From: Succinivibrionaceae bacterium
Lineage (GTDB): Bacteria > Pseudomonadota > Gammaproteobacteria > Enterobacterales > Succinivibrionaceae
DNA length: 64,000 bases
NCBI GenBank assembly: GCA_016284235.1
Contig: JAEEOK010000091.1
Location: forward strand, 1 to 64,000
Direction: 5' to 3'
Shown here: positions 47,359 to 57,335 of the stretch, piece after piece
Layout: every line of letters starts with the position of its first letter
Position numbering within the stretch: position 1 is the stretch's first letter
Position numbers and translations under genes: made by a program
Notes under the pieces: model-generated
Databases searched by the model: none
Told to the model about the DNA's origin: nothing
What the model saw: only the letters and a program-made list of their open reading frames with translations

Positions 47359-47632
47359 TTCTACCCCCTGAAAGAAAGTTCAAAAAACACATTCGTGAAC
47401 TGTCCGTCACAACAAAAAGCAACGTACTTCTAGCCGTGCGGCACTATTTGAGAAATCTGACACTCTGTTTCCACCTAAATATCAGGCAATTCCATTCCTG
47501 CAGGCGTGTCCACTCCGCCGCCGCTACCGTAAAGAAACACTTACATAAACAGCACTGCTTTTATGCATGACGCCAATTGTGTTCGCATCCAACACATCAT
47601 CACCCAGGAGCAGTAAAGAATAGAATCCCTAT
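47359..47632. other. Gap between PAS gene and next small gene
   Basis: About 270 bases without a coding-like frame; the ORF-track lines here are shadows. Confidence 0.4.
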
Positions 47633-48274
47633 TTATGAAAGCGACTTCAAAGCATTGCAGTTCTGCTCTGATATTTTCACTGTGTAACGAAGAATATTTT
47701 CCTGATAAAAAAGATAGTCAACCTCATTTATGCCCAAGTTTCTGTGAATTTTTTCAAGTCCGTCACTGCACAGAGACTGGGCAAGAAAATCCTTGCCTAA
47801 ATTCTTTACATCAAGAGGTGTCATTTCACCCTTAAAAACAGAATCAGCGTTTCTGATTGAAAATGAAACAAGAAATCTGTCATCGACAAACTTGAAATCT
47901 ATTACTGAATTGCTCGATGAGGAGGAAGTTTCACCATTTCTTTTAAGAGCATACTTCTTTTCAAAATAATTCAGATAAAGTTTCCTGTTTTTTTCTGTCA
48001 TTTCGGAAACATTTCCGTCATCCAGACTTGACGAAACAGAAAAAAACAAAGAAATAAAAACAACAACAGCAGTAACCGTTATGAGAATGACTGACTTTGC
48101 AATTCCGGATTTTCTCGCATCATCATCAATCATAAGATAACGATCCATCTCGATCTGTCTCTCTGCTTCCTTTACTTTTATCTCATGCAGTTCCTCCTCT
48201 GTCAGAGGAACTTCAACATTGTTCTTCTGATCCAGAGAATCAGCATCATTGCCTGACTTATCCATATCCGCCAC
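47633..48274 (-). CDS. One-TM protein, unknown, with C-terminal Cys pair
   Basis: About 213 residues. GTG at 48274 has GGGAG 7 nt upstream and is preferred over the ATG of the ORF track (48304); ATG 48265 (MDKSGNDADSLDQK) is the alternative. Order: cytoplasmic acidic region, one membrane helix (VILITVTAVVVFISLFF), Ser-rich linker, and a periplasmic domain ending AQSLCSDGLEKI...VDYLFYQENILRYTVKISEQNC. The ending matches the pattern of the other small proteins listed here. Confidence 0.6.
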   Translation of the reverse strand: MADMDKSGNDADSLDQKNNVEVPLTEEELHEIKVKEAERQIEMDRYLMIDDDARKSGIAKSVILITVTAVVVFISLFFSVSSSLDDGNVSEMTEKNRKLYLNYFEKKYALKRNGETSSSSSNSVIDFKFVDDRFLVSFSIRNADSVFKGEMTPLDVKNLGKDFLAQSLCSDGLEKIHRNLGINEVDYLFYQENILRYTVKISEQNCNALKSLS

Positions 48275-48629
48275 AACCGCACTCCCGACAAAAATTCCAA
48301 TCAAAAAAAATCAAAAAATTTTATTCAAAGACACTATCAAGACTGATCAAGTTTACATGATAAAAACTAATCAAAACAGAAAACATCGAGATTTTTTTTT
48401 GAAAATTAGACTGAAAGCATAACTGCGGAAACTTCGACAGAATCCAAGGAAATCAGAAATTAAAATCGACCAGCAAAAACGTTCAAAATAAATTTGATTT
48501 AAATCACACAAATCAAACTATTTTTCAAAAATGCAATTAATTTCAAAAAAACGTACTGCCTATATGATTTCAAAAAAGAATAAAGGTAGAATTAGGGAAT
48601 CTAAAAAACTCTCTTGATTAAGGAATCTT
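48275..48629. other. AT-rich promoter region between divergent genes
   Basis: About 355 bases, very AT-rich (many A and T tracts between 48300 and 48580), with no gene. The BspA-like gene to the right begins after AAGGAATCTT, a good ribosome site. Confidence 0.5.
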
Positions 48630-49718
48630 ATGACAGCACAAATCGAGCCCACAAGTCGCAGCATTATCCTGAACGCAGCGCATGAAGTAACGTCCGAAGT
48701 TACAGCAAGGCTTGTGAACAATGATCTGGACACTCTGTTTCTGAATTATGATTTGGAACCGACTCAGTTCGTGGATAATCAAACCCAGTCGAACAGTCCG
48801 TTCTTCGGTCTTGGATTTCACCACGTAAATTTCAGAATAGTACTGGGCCCTACTGTTACAAAGCTTTTCGGTATGTTCCAGCAATGCACAGCACTTGAAG
48901 ATCTGCCTTCATTCAATACAGACAAGATCACCGACTTCAGAAATATGTTTAAGGACTGTTCTTCACTAAAAAGAGCACCAAAACTTGACGGTACATCAGC
49001 TATTAACATGCAGTCAATGTTTCATGGTTGCCAGGTTCTGACGGAAGTTCCAAAAATGAACACTCCTAAGGCTGCTGTAATGCAGGAGATGTTTGCCGGA
49101 TGCTACAGTCTAACTTCATTTGCCCTGCAGGACAGCTCGCAGGTCAAAAATATGCAGGGTATGTTTAACGGCTGTGCCGCAATCAAGCAGATAAAAAACC
49201 TGCAGATGAACAGTGTGACCACTGCACAGAATATGTTCCACGGCTGCATAGCTTTAGAGGAGGTAGGCGACTTAGATACTGAAAACGTCACCAATATGCA
49301 GGAAATGTTCAGAGGCTGCCGCAATCTGAAAACCCTGGGAGAGCTGAACACAGAAAACGTGACAAATATGAACGGAATGTTCTTCGGTTGCATGGAACTG
49401 ACAACTGCTCCGCTTTTTGATACATCTTCCGTTGAAACCATGAGTTCCATGTTTGAGAACTGCCGTAATCTATCCTTTGTACCTCTCTACGACACCATAA
49501 ATGTAACATCAATGGAATCAATGTTTAACGGATGCTTTCACCTGACTTCAGTTCCTTTTTTTGACACCCGCAACGTAACCAACATGCAGCAGATGTTTGA
49601 AGGATGCTCCAACCTTGCAACCGTACCCCACTTTAACACCGCAAGTCTGAAAAAATCCCAGGATATGTTCAGAGGTTGTCTGAAGCTGTCATCAATGCCT
49701 GCCTACTATGAAAGATAG
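48630..49718 (+). CDS. BspA-like DUF285 leucine-rich-repeat-type protein
   Basis: 362 residues, with a non-repeat N-terminus (about 75 residues) and roughly eleven 22-24-residue repeats of type NVTNMQEMFRGCRNLKTLGELNTE, the DUF285/BspA motif (MFxGCxxL). No signal peptide, no lipobox and no cell-wall anchor is present, so location outside the cell is not supported; DUF285 proteins are usually surface exposed. Relatives in this window are the split gene at 52308-53195/58673-60102. A 22-bp hairpin (GTAGGCGG-ATAAAG-CCGCCTAC) follows at 49771-49792 without a T run. Confidence 0.9.
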   Translation: MTAQIEPTSRSIILNAAHEVTSEVTARLVNNDLDTLFLNYDLEPTQFVDNQTQSNSPFFGLGFHHVNFRIVLGPTVTKLFGMFQQCTALEDLPSFNTDKITDFRNMFKDCSSLKRAPKLDGTSAINMQSMFHGCQVLTEVPKMNTPKAAVMQEMFAGCYSLTSFALQDSSQVKNMQGMFNGCAAIKQIKNLQMNSVTTAQNMFHGCIALEEVGDLDTENVTNMQEMFRGCRNLKTLGELNTENVTNMNGMFFGCMELTTAPLFDTSSVETMSSMFENCRNLSFVPLYDTINVTSMESMFNGCFHLTSVPFFDTRNVTNMQQMFEGCSNLATVPHFNTASLKKSQDMFRGCLKLSSMPAYYER

Positions 49719-50488
49719 GCAAATCCTAATCAAACTGACGCGGATTCACAAAATGTTTTAGAAAAATCGTGTAGGCGGATAAAGCCGCCTACCGCATACC
49801 CGAACAAACAGATCAGTATTCGGATGTTCCCAACAAGTAGCCCCTGCCCTGCAGTATGTCAGGATTCCAACACAGAGAGCCAAATCCACCCTTCACTCTC
49901 CAGTTTGACGCTGGAGGTTCTCTCCTGTCATAGACATTCTGTTAAGTTATTCAATCATAACCCTTAAACTCAATCCGAATAGTATCATCAGATTCAACCA
50001 TTACAGACAGACTGCTTCATCATTGCAGTGTGCTTACAATCAATGGCGACAGTTACAGATTGCTCACTGCCAAGAAGGCAAATTTATTGGCAAAGAATGA
50101 AAGTTAAGTTAAAACCGGAGTGGTCAACTTCCGATCGTTTTGGTGGTAAACTTTTTCGATCGTTCTACACCGGTTAAATTACAGCTCAGAGATTGCAAAA
50201 TTAAAGAGAAAAACACGAAAGAATAAACTCTGATCGTCGTTATATTCTTAGTGATGATTACACCAACTTTGCAGCCAGATCAGAGTTCGGGACTTTCAGC
50301 ATTTAGAAAATGGTACATGCCAGAAACACAAGAACCGGTAAAATTCTTCTAAACTTTACCGGTTCTGTTATTTTTCAGTAAACAATACGCCGGCACCGGC
50401 GTCTTTACATTCAATCAGGATTACTTGCTGAAAGAAACTGCAGTTTCAGCTGTATTACTGAGCTCCTACAGCAAAATGAAACTGAATA
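49719..50488. other. Gene-free stretch with IS1595 remnant and terminator
   Basis: Minus strand, about 49955-50040: broken frames read NDEAVCL then VMVESDDTIRIEFKGYD, matching NEVVLNGIIESDETYFGLSFKGCKN of the transposase at 57336-58385, including its catalytic ESD. This is a fossil of an IS1595 element. The rest (50060-50330) is unassigned. Confidence 0.5.
50331..50375. terminator. Intrinsic terminator near 50.35 kb
   Basis: AGAACCGGTAAA pairs with TTTACCGGTTCT around an ~11-nt loop, followed by GTTATTTTT on the plus strand. The stem is strong and may serve the remnant upstream on the plus strand; no intact gene lies just before it. Confidence 0.75.
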
Positions 50489-51319
50489 TCATTTCCCCTT
50501 CGGCTGAAACAACATCAGTTGCTCCATATAACTTGTATAGGTTTTAAGTTCAGCCCGGTACTGCTCCATTTCCTTTCGGCAAGATGCAAATGAATCCTTA
50601 TCTTCCTTTCCATCCTGGAGATCTGAATCATTATTTACAAGTTTCATGTTGAATACCTGCATATCCTCAACAGGACCGTCAAATTTTATCTGCCCCATGT
50701 TATATCTGATATTGCATGTAAATTTGCCTATACCACCGCTTGGAACTGAAACAGGAGTAAAACACCGAACAAAATTAGCTCCGTCATATTTTCTCTCATA
50801 ATCAGGAGCTCCAAAAATTTCAATATCAAGATCAAACTGAAGAGCCGGGATTGTATAATTTGAACCATTAAACAAATCAAAGGAGAGTTCAACTCTGTTT
50901 TCCGGATCTATGGAACTGTTCTTCAGACGTTTGTTTCTGAATTCCAGTCCGTTTTCATAACTTTTGTAGCAAGCAGCAGAGGTCTGCATCGCCTTTGATG
51001 TGTCATTGACCTTTTCCTCGACCCATTTTTTGCAATCATCAACCAGCTGATCGACAGTTTTTCCGGAAAATATTTTGATGCGCATCTGATCCCTACTTGC
51101 AGTATCGGGAATTTCATTTATCTTTTCTCGAGCTTTATGAAATGCAAGATCAAAGGCTGTTCCATTTCTTTCAGAAAGTCCATTCTTCAGCTCTATATAT
51201 GATTTCATTAAAGCTTCATCACTTGATCCGTCAAGAACCGGATCTCCACAACCTGTCAGACTCATAGAAAGAGCCAAAAAGATTCCACAAGAGCGAATAT
51301 TCGACATGAAGTATTTCAT
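50489..51319 (-). CDS. Lipoprotein of unknown function (DUF6694-like)
   Basis: 276 residues. The signal peptide ends in a lipobox (MSLTGC, Cys at residue 24), so it is processed by Lgt and LspA and sits in the outer or inner membrane. The start of the mature part, GDPVLDGSSDEALMKSYIELKNGL, has the D.SS(D/E)EA pattern of small DUF6694 lipoproteins; the longer C-terminal half (LSFDLFNGSNYTIPALQFDLDIEIFGAPDY) looks beta-sandwich-like. I am not sure of the family. Confidence 0.7.
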   Translation of the reverse strand: MKYFMSNIRSCGIFLALSMSLTGCGDPVLDGSSDEALMKSYIELKNGLSERNGTAFDLAFHKAREKINEIPDTASRDQMRIKIFSGKTVDQLVDDCKKWVEEKVNDTSKAMQTSAACYKSYENGLEFRNKRLKNSSIDPENRVELSFDLFNGSNYTIPALQFDLDIEIFGAPDYERKYDGANFVRCFTPVSVPSGGIGKFTCNIRYNMGQIKFDGPVEDMQVFNMKLVNNDSDLQDGKEDKDSFASCRKEMEQYRAELKTYTSYMEQLMLFQPKGK

Positions 51320-51404
51320 AAAACAACCAAACTAAAAATACAAATTATACGAGGATACAAACACCCTCTATATCATAACAACACAAAAAAATAATTATTA
51401 GGCT

Positions 51405-52280
51405 ATGCTGACACTCTAACGACTGAAGCCGAAGGATTCATGCTTCAAAGAACGATGCACAGCGAACTGCGTCTTACACGATCTCCTTGATAATTGCTTA
51501 CTCCTGCTTTTCACGGCAGGCTTATATTTCCGTATACCCCTCGGTATGTCAGTTCAGTCTTCAGACAAACCTTTATTCAGGATATTCACACCGGTATTCA
51601 TATCTGTTACGGCCTGTCTTCCCCTTTTTGCATAACTCACTTTCTGATTGCCGGACCTTTGTTACAGACAAGGCATGAACATCCGGGAGTTTGCTGATAA
51701 ACTGCTGCGGCGATTCATTCGGATATGCTCGAAATATTACGCCTTTATTCATACTGATAGCATCGGTCTTTTTTTGTATCTACGTAACTTTCTATCGTTT
51801 CAGAACTGACACCGCCCGCTGTACTTATAAAACATTTATGAGTCCTAAGAGCCGGCATTGCTCTAAACTGAAGGAATGCTTCTCTTAACGCCAATCAACA
51901 ATGATGAGCAACCTTTGATTAATCTGCCTCATTATATTTGGGATACTCACGGCAGGCGTACACTTACATAAATATGTACATGATCAATATTACATCCGAG
52001 AGCAGGAATTTAAATACCCTGTTTACTGAATTCAATGTCAGTAAGCTCTTTACCCTGTATTCAACCTGCAATGATGAATATTTTTCTGCGGTTTCCCGGA
52101 AAACACAAAATGACAGTTAACCAACAATGCTATTGTATGTATTGGTATGCCCTTACTCATTTTTCATGAATATATACTATCATATTTGCTGTGTTAGTCT
52201 ACACTTTATCTGCACACTGAAAAAACAACAGCCACTCCTGCGGTTAAAACCGCGTGTTTCACGCCTGCAGGGATTACAAA
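51405..52280 (-). mobile_element. Decayed IS200/IS605-family element with tnpA and tnpB remnants
   Basis: Minus strand: CNIDHVHIYVSVRLP (about 51955-51995) is the HUH motif region of an IS200-type Y1 transposase, and CFISTAGGVSSETIESYVDTKKDR (about 51770-51840) its tyrosine region. A frame ending VTDMNTGVNILNKGLSED at 51554-51610 is the C-terminus of TnpB. All frames are broken by stops. The right end has an imperfect hairpin (CCTGCGGTTAAAACCGCGTG near 52240). It matches the small copy at 42814-43085 at both ends. Confidence 0.75.
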
Positions 52281-52307
52281 AAGATAACCTCATTTCCTGC
52301 AGAAATA

Positions 52308-53195
52308 CTACAGTTTGCCATCATGATTTTTGGTGAATGAAGTTTTATTCAAATCAAGAATTGGTTTATACGGCGGATCAGAATAGTCCCCCGTTGAAGA
52401 ACTGTTTTCCGTAATTACAACTGTCTGATCTTTAAAAACAGGAAAACTCTCAAGGCTGTCGCAACCGTTGAATGCTCCGTTTATGTGCTTAATCCCGTTA
52501 AAATTAAAATCAGGAAGTCTGCGCAAAGATCTGCAGCCTTCGAACATTCCACAGAGATTTAAAACTCTTGATGTATCAAAATACGGTATTTTTTCCAGTA
52601 GACTGCAGCCGGAAAACATTCTGTCAACTACGCTGATTTTACGGGAATTGCAGATCTCACATACGGTAAGTGCCGAACAGTTCTTAAATAATGCTGCAGC
52701 AGTCTCAAGTTCAGGAACATTAAAGAACATTGCCTGTTTGAGACTGACACAGTTCATAAACACCCCGTCGGCATACGCAACCTTCGGTATGTTATAAAAA
52801 ACAGCACGTTCAAGGGATGTACAGTTGCTGAACATAAACTGTATATTTTCAGCATCCTGCATACCTACAAGGTTTGCTTCTGCCAGCGAGGTGCATCCGT
52901 CAAATGTTTTAGTAAAAATCTTAACTCTGGATGTATCAAGTTCCGGAAGTTCTTTCAGTGCGGAGCAGTTCTGAAACATTCCCTCAACATTAAATGTCAT
53001 TGAAGTATTAAACCGGGGGATCCTGCAAAGACTGACACAGTCGGCAAACATATAATCCATGGATACAACATTTTCCGTGTTGAAGTCTGGAACGTGCTGC
53101 AGTTTCCTGCACCCTTTAAACATTTCAGATGTAGATTTAACCTTTGAAATGTCAAAAAGTGAAACATTTCTGAGATTTTCACAATTAAAAAACAA
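52308..53195 (-). pseudogene. 3' part of BspA-like gene split by transposon
   Basis: The ORF opens at a TTG (53195) with no ribosome site, in the middle of a repeat: LFFNCENLRNVSLFDISKVK. It has about ten DUF285 repeats, then a tail ending SFTKNHDGKL. It begins immediately after the target duplication AAAAACAA of the IS1595 element at 53196. Joined to the 5' part at 58681 (using one copy of the duplication) it restores a single frame; see that entry. Confidence 0.85.
53188..53195. repeat. 8-bp target-site duplication, left copy
   Basis: AAAAACAA, identical to 58673-58680 on the other side of the element. Eight bp is the size made by IS1595-family elements. Confidence 0.9.
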
Positions 53196-53420
53196 GGCTC
53201 TGTTCTGGAAAAGTGTTGATGCCGAAAAGTGAACACGGTATCTATGACATAAAAAGTCCTCTCAAATTTTGATGCTCCATGTTTGATGTCATGTTTCAAG
53301 ATTTGAGAGGATGTTAAATTTTATCAATATCACATAAGTTATCATTGTCATGATTTCTATCATTCTTTAATCAATCTAACATAATTATCAGATTTCAATT
53401 GAAGTATATTGTTCACAAAT

Positions 53421-53452
53421 GTATCATTTGTATATTGTATAAATAGTGATAC
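53421..53452. promoter_or_regulatory. Dyad upstream of the R-M gene, possible operator
   Basis: GTATCA at 53421-53426 and TGATAC at 53447-53452 form a dyad around an AT-only stretch that includes TTGTATATTGTATAAAT (possible -10 region). It lies 26 bp before the ATG of the R-M gene. R-M genes often have such controller sites; no controller protein gene is present, so this is only a candidate. Confidence 0.3.
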
Positions 53453-53477
53453 GTAATTCTAAATATTGAGATATGCT

Positions 53478-56400
53478 ATGACAGATAAAGATTATATTAA
53501 AAACCTTTTAGTGATAATGGGTTTGGCTAAAAATAATGTGTTACCAAATAATGAAAATCAATATGATATTCAACATGAAATATATGAAGATGCTATTAAT
53601 AATTATAAGATAAGGGTTAATCTTACAGATGAGGAAATAGATTATCCAAATGATATTAACGGTTGGGAACGTAATAACAATTTTAATCAACCAGAAAATT
53701 TTGTGGTTTTAGAATGTGTTCACAGATTGTTAAAAAAGGGTTATAGAGCAACTGATATTGAATTAGAAAAAGAATGGCACTTAGGGCATGATTCTAAAAG
53801 TGGAAGATGCGATATAATTGTTTACGAACCTATTCATTCTGAAAATAATCAAGAAACAAAAAAAGTTTTATGCATTATTGAATGCAAAACATTTGGAAAT
53901 GAATTTAATAAAGAATTAAATAATTTAAAAAATGATGGAGGTCAGTTATTTTCTTATTTACAACAAGAAAGATCATGTAAATGGCTAATTCTTTATGCAT
54001 CAAAATATGATGATACAGATAAAGAAATGAAATATCAAATAGCCACAATTAAATCAACTGATGACCAAAATTTGATATTATTATCAGAAAATAATAAAAA
54101 ATCAGATAAAAATTCAGATATAAAATTATATATAAATGCTGAAACAACAGATGGTTTATTTAATGTTTGGAAAAATACATATGATGGTCAAATTTTAGGT
54201 GATGTGATCTTCTGTCAAGATACTAAAGCATATGAAATAGGTATTAAACCTTTATTAAAACGTGAACTTAAAGATTTTGATGATTCCGGGAAAATTATTA
54301 ATGGATTTGAAGAAATATTAAGACATAATAATGTTTCTGATAAAGAAAATGCTTTTAATCGTTTAATTGCATTATTTATTTGTAAATTAGTTGATGAAAT
54401 AACGAAAACCGATGATGATGTAGTCGAGTTTCAGTATAAGGTTGGAACTGATACATATGAAACATTGCAAGATAGACTTCAAAGACTTCATAAAGAAGGT
54501 ATGGATAAATTTATGAAGGAAGAAATTCTTTATATATCAGATGATTATCCTGATAACATAATTCAGCAGTATACAAATAAATCTAATCGGGATGAATTGA
54601 TAAAAGATTTAAAACAAACTATAAGAATTTTAAAATTTTATACTAATAATGATTTTGCTTTTAAAGATGTGCATAATAAAGAATTATTCTATCAAAATGG
54701 TAAACTATTAGTTGAAGTTATTGAATTATTTCAAAATTATAAAATTATTGGTTCCAATAAACTTCAATTATTGGGTGATTTATTTGAAAAATTGTTAGAT
54801 AAAGGTTTTAAACAGAATGAGGGACAATTTTTTACTCCAACTCCAATAACAAGATTTATTTGGAAATCATTACCATTAGATAAAATTATTTTTGAGAATG
54901 GAAAGCATAAATACCCTAAAATTATTGATTATGCCTGCGGAGCAGGACATTTCTTAACTGAAGGTATTGAAGAAATAAAACAATTACTAACTAAAAAAAA
55001 TATAAAAGAAGAGAATTGGTATAAAGATAATATCTACGGTATAGAAAAAGATTATCGATTATCTAGAGTATCTAAGGTGTCTATGTATATGCATGGTGCT
55101 GGTGATTCAAATATTATTTTTGGTGATGGATTAGAAAATGATAAAGGTGTTGAAAATAATTTATTTGATATTTTAGTTGCTAATCCTCCTTATTCAGTTA
55201 AAGGATTTAAACCACATTTGAATCTGAAAAATAATAAACTTGATATTATTGACTATATTTCAAATGATGGCTCTGAAATCGAAGTTTGTTTTGTTGAACG
55301 TATATCTCAATTATTAAAACCAAAAGGAATCGCATCTGTAATTTTACCAAGTTCATTACTGTCAAATATTAGTAACAGTTATGTCAAAGCAAGAGAGATA
55401 ATTCTGAAGAATTTTTACATACGAGGAATAACTTCATTTGGAAATTTAACTTTTGGTGCTACTGGTACAAATACAGTAGTTTTATTTCTAGAAAAATTTA
55501 ATGAACCTCCTAAAAAGATGTATTTACATAAAGATAGTGTAAATGCAATTTTTAATAATGAAAACTTAGATGAATGGGAAGATAAAGAAATTTTAACTAA
55601 TTATCTTAATCAAATTGATGTTGATATTGATTTTTATAAATCGTTTATTTCACAGAAATTGTTATTGTCTAAACTAAAGAGAAATAAACATTTTAGTATA
55701 TATGTTCAATCTTATGGGAATTCATCTGATGTTGTAAAATTATTAAATTCAAAATCTTATAAAAAGTTAAATAAAAAAGAACAATATGCTAAATATTTGG
55801 AGAATCTTTATAAATACATATCTCCTATTGAAAGGGAGAAGGTTTTTTACTTTTCTTTAATATATAAACAAAAAACTATAATTGTTAAATCACCAACTGA
55901 TAATAAACCTCAACAGGAATTTTTAGGTTATAAATGGTCAAACAGAAAAGGTGCTGAAGGAATACAAATTATAAAAATGGGTGGAAAACTGTTTGATCCT
56001 GCACATAATGATTATGCATCTGATTATATCAGAAATTCTTTTAATTCTGATTATCTCCCTGATTCAGAATATTCTAAATGTGTAAACACAAAGAATATGA
56101 TTGATTTTTCCAGAGATACGTTTAATAAAGAATTTAATTTATCAAATAACAAGAGTACTAATATTTTTTCTAAATATCTAAAAGTTGAATTAAATACTGT
56201 TGCAAGTTTAAAGGGTGGTGATAATTTTGATCCTAATTATCAAGGTAATACAAATAACACTTATATTCCATTTTATAAAGTAGGAGATATGAATATATCT
56301 GGTAATGAATATTGGATGAATAATGCTAGTAATTATGTCGATTTTAATACATTAACAAATATATTAAAAGCAACAATATTTGATGTTAATACAATAATAT

Positions 56401-57290
56401 TTCCTAAAGTTGGAATGGCAATACATACTAACAAAAAAAGAATTTTGTCTAGACAATCTGCAATAGACAATAATACTATGGCAGTTTGGTCAAAAGATAA
56501 TAAAATACTTTTACCTTTGTATTTGTATGAGTATCTCGTTAATTTTGTTGAATTAAAAAATTATTCATCTGAATCAAACCCTCCATCAATATCGCAATCT
56601 AACTTTGGAAAATTATTAATTCCTCTACCACCATTACAAATTCAGCAACAAATAGTTGCAGATTGTAATAAAATTGAAAACAATTTTAAAAAAATTAAAA
56701 ATAAAATTAATAAATGCAATCGTATTATTGAAAAAATATTTAAACTTTTAGACAAACATTCTTCTCAAGGGCAATTATACAGATTAGATAATAATACTTA
56801 TTTTGACCTTTCCATAGGTAAGAGAGTATTAAATAAACAATTGGTTCAAAATGCTAATATACCTGTTTACAGTGCTAACGTAAAAGAACCTTTTGGATAT
56901 ATTAATCAATTATTATCTAATTTAACAAATTTTACTACTCCATCAATTTTATGGGGTATTGATGGGGATTGGATGACTAATTATATTCCTGCAAATTTAA
57001 AATTTTACCCTACAGATCATTGTGGTGTTTTAAGATGTAATACACCAAATATCAACCCATATTATCTTTGTCATATACTTGAAACTGAGGGTACAAAATT
57101 GGGATTCAGTCGTAGTTTAAGAGCATCATTAGATAGAGTTAAAAATATAACTTTTAAAGTATGTTCACGAAAATATCAAGATAAGATGATTGCTAGAATT
57201 GAAATTTTAAATCAAATGATTTTACAATTATCTAATTCTTTAAAATCATACGATCAGCAAATTAAAAAAGTTTTAGAAAAGTATTTATAA
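53478..57290 (+). CDS. Single-chain restriction-modification enzyme (type IIG/IIC-like)
   Basis: 1270 residues from ATG 53478 (MTDKDYIKNLLVIMGLAKNN). Order of domains: an N-terminal PD-(D/E)XK-type nuclease (RCDIIVYEP and LCIIECKTFGNEF near 113-140), a helical linker, an N6-adenine methylase (GQFFTPTPITRFI near 448, DYACGAGHFL near 484, ANPPYSV near 567), then two specificity-subunit-like target-recognition domains (about 900-1080 and 1100-1265), separated by a coiled-coil spacer. It lacks an ATP-dependent helicase. One polypeptide could therefore both methylate and cut a two-part site. Extreme AT content contrasts with the flanks. The gene is cargo within the IS1595 element. Confidence 0.85.
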   Translation: MTDKDYIKNLLVIMGLAKNNVLPNNENQYDIQHEIYEDAINNYKIRVNLTDEEIDYPNDINGWERNNNFNQPENFVVLECVHRLLKKGYRATDIELEKEWHLGHDSKSGRCDIIVYEPIHSENNQETKKVLCIIECKTFGNEFNKELNNLKNDGGQLFSYLQQERSCKWLILYASKYDDTDKEMKYQIATIKSTDDQNLILLSENNKKSDKNSDIKLYINAETTDGLFNVWKNTYDGQILGDVIFCQDTKAYEIGIKPLLKRELKDFDDSGKIINGFEEILRHNNVSDKENAFNRLIALFICKLVDEITKTDDDVVEFQYKVGTDTYETLQDRLQRLHKEGMDKFMKEEILYISDDYPDNIIQQYTNKSNRDELIKDLKQTIRILKFYTNNDFAFKDVHNKELFYQNGKLLVEVIELFQNYKIIGSNKLQLLGDLFEKLLDKGFKQNEGQFFTPTPITRFIWKSLPLDKIIFENGKHKYPKIIDYACGAGHFLTEGIEEIKQLLTKKNIKEENWYKDNIYGIEKDYRLSRVSKVSMYMHGAGDSNIIFGDGLENDKGVENNLFDILVANPPYSVKGFKPHLNLKNNKLDIIDYISNDGSEIEVCFVERISQLLKPKGIASVILPSSLLSNISNSYVKAREIILKNFYIRGITSFGNLTFGATGTNTVVLFLEKFNEPPKKMYLHKDSVNAIFNNENLDEWEDKEILTNYLNQIDVDIDFYKSFISQKLLLSKLKRNKHFSIYVQSYGNSSDVVKLLNSKSYKKLNKKEQYAKYLENLYKYISPIEREKVFYFSLIYKQKTIIVKSPTDNKPQQEFLGYKWSNRKGAEGIQIIKMGGKLFDPAHNDYASDYIRNSFNSDYLPDSEYSKCVNTKNMIDFSRDTFNKEFNLSNNKSTNIFSKYLKVELNTVASLKGGDNFDPNYQGNTNNTYIPFYKVGDMNISGNEYWMNNASNYVDFNTLTNILKATIFDVNTIIFPKVGMAIHTNKKRILSRQSAIDNNTMAVWSKDNKILLPLYLYEYLVNFVELKNYSSESNPPSISQSNFGKLLIPLPPLQIQQQIVADCNKIENNFKKIKNKINKCNRIIEKIFKLLDKHSSQGQLYRLDNNTYFDLSIGKRVLNKQLVQNANIPVYSANVKEPFGYINQLLSNLTNFTTPSILWGIDGDWMTNYIPANLKFYPTDHCGVLRCNTPNINPYYLCHILETEGTKLGFSRSLRASLDRVKNITFKVCSRKYQDKMIARIEILNQMILQLSNSLKSYDQQIKKVLEKYL

Positions 57291-57335
57291 TTAAACTTAT
57301 ATTTTGATACAATATAAACAACTATTTTGGTTCGT

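Noticed and set aside
49771-49792. Hairpin after the BspA-like gene as terminator
   Set aside because: The 8-bp stem has no T run on the plus strand; noted as a hairpin only.
51487-52336. Series of plus-strand 60-69-residue ORFs
   Set aside because: They lie opposite the decayed IS200/IS605 element, whose minus-strand frames carry the recognisable motifs.
52997-53299. 100-residue minus-strand ORF spanning the transposon border
   Set aside because: It mixes element end and host gene in the wrong frame.
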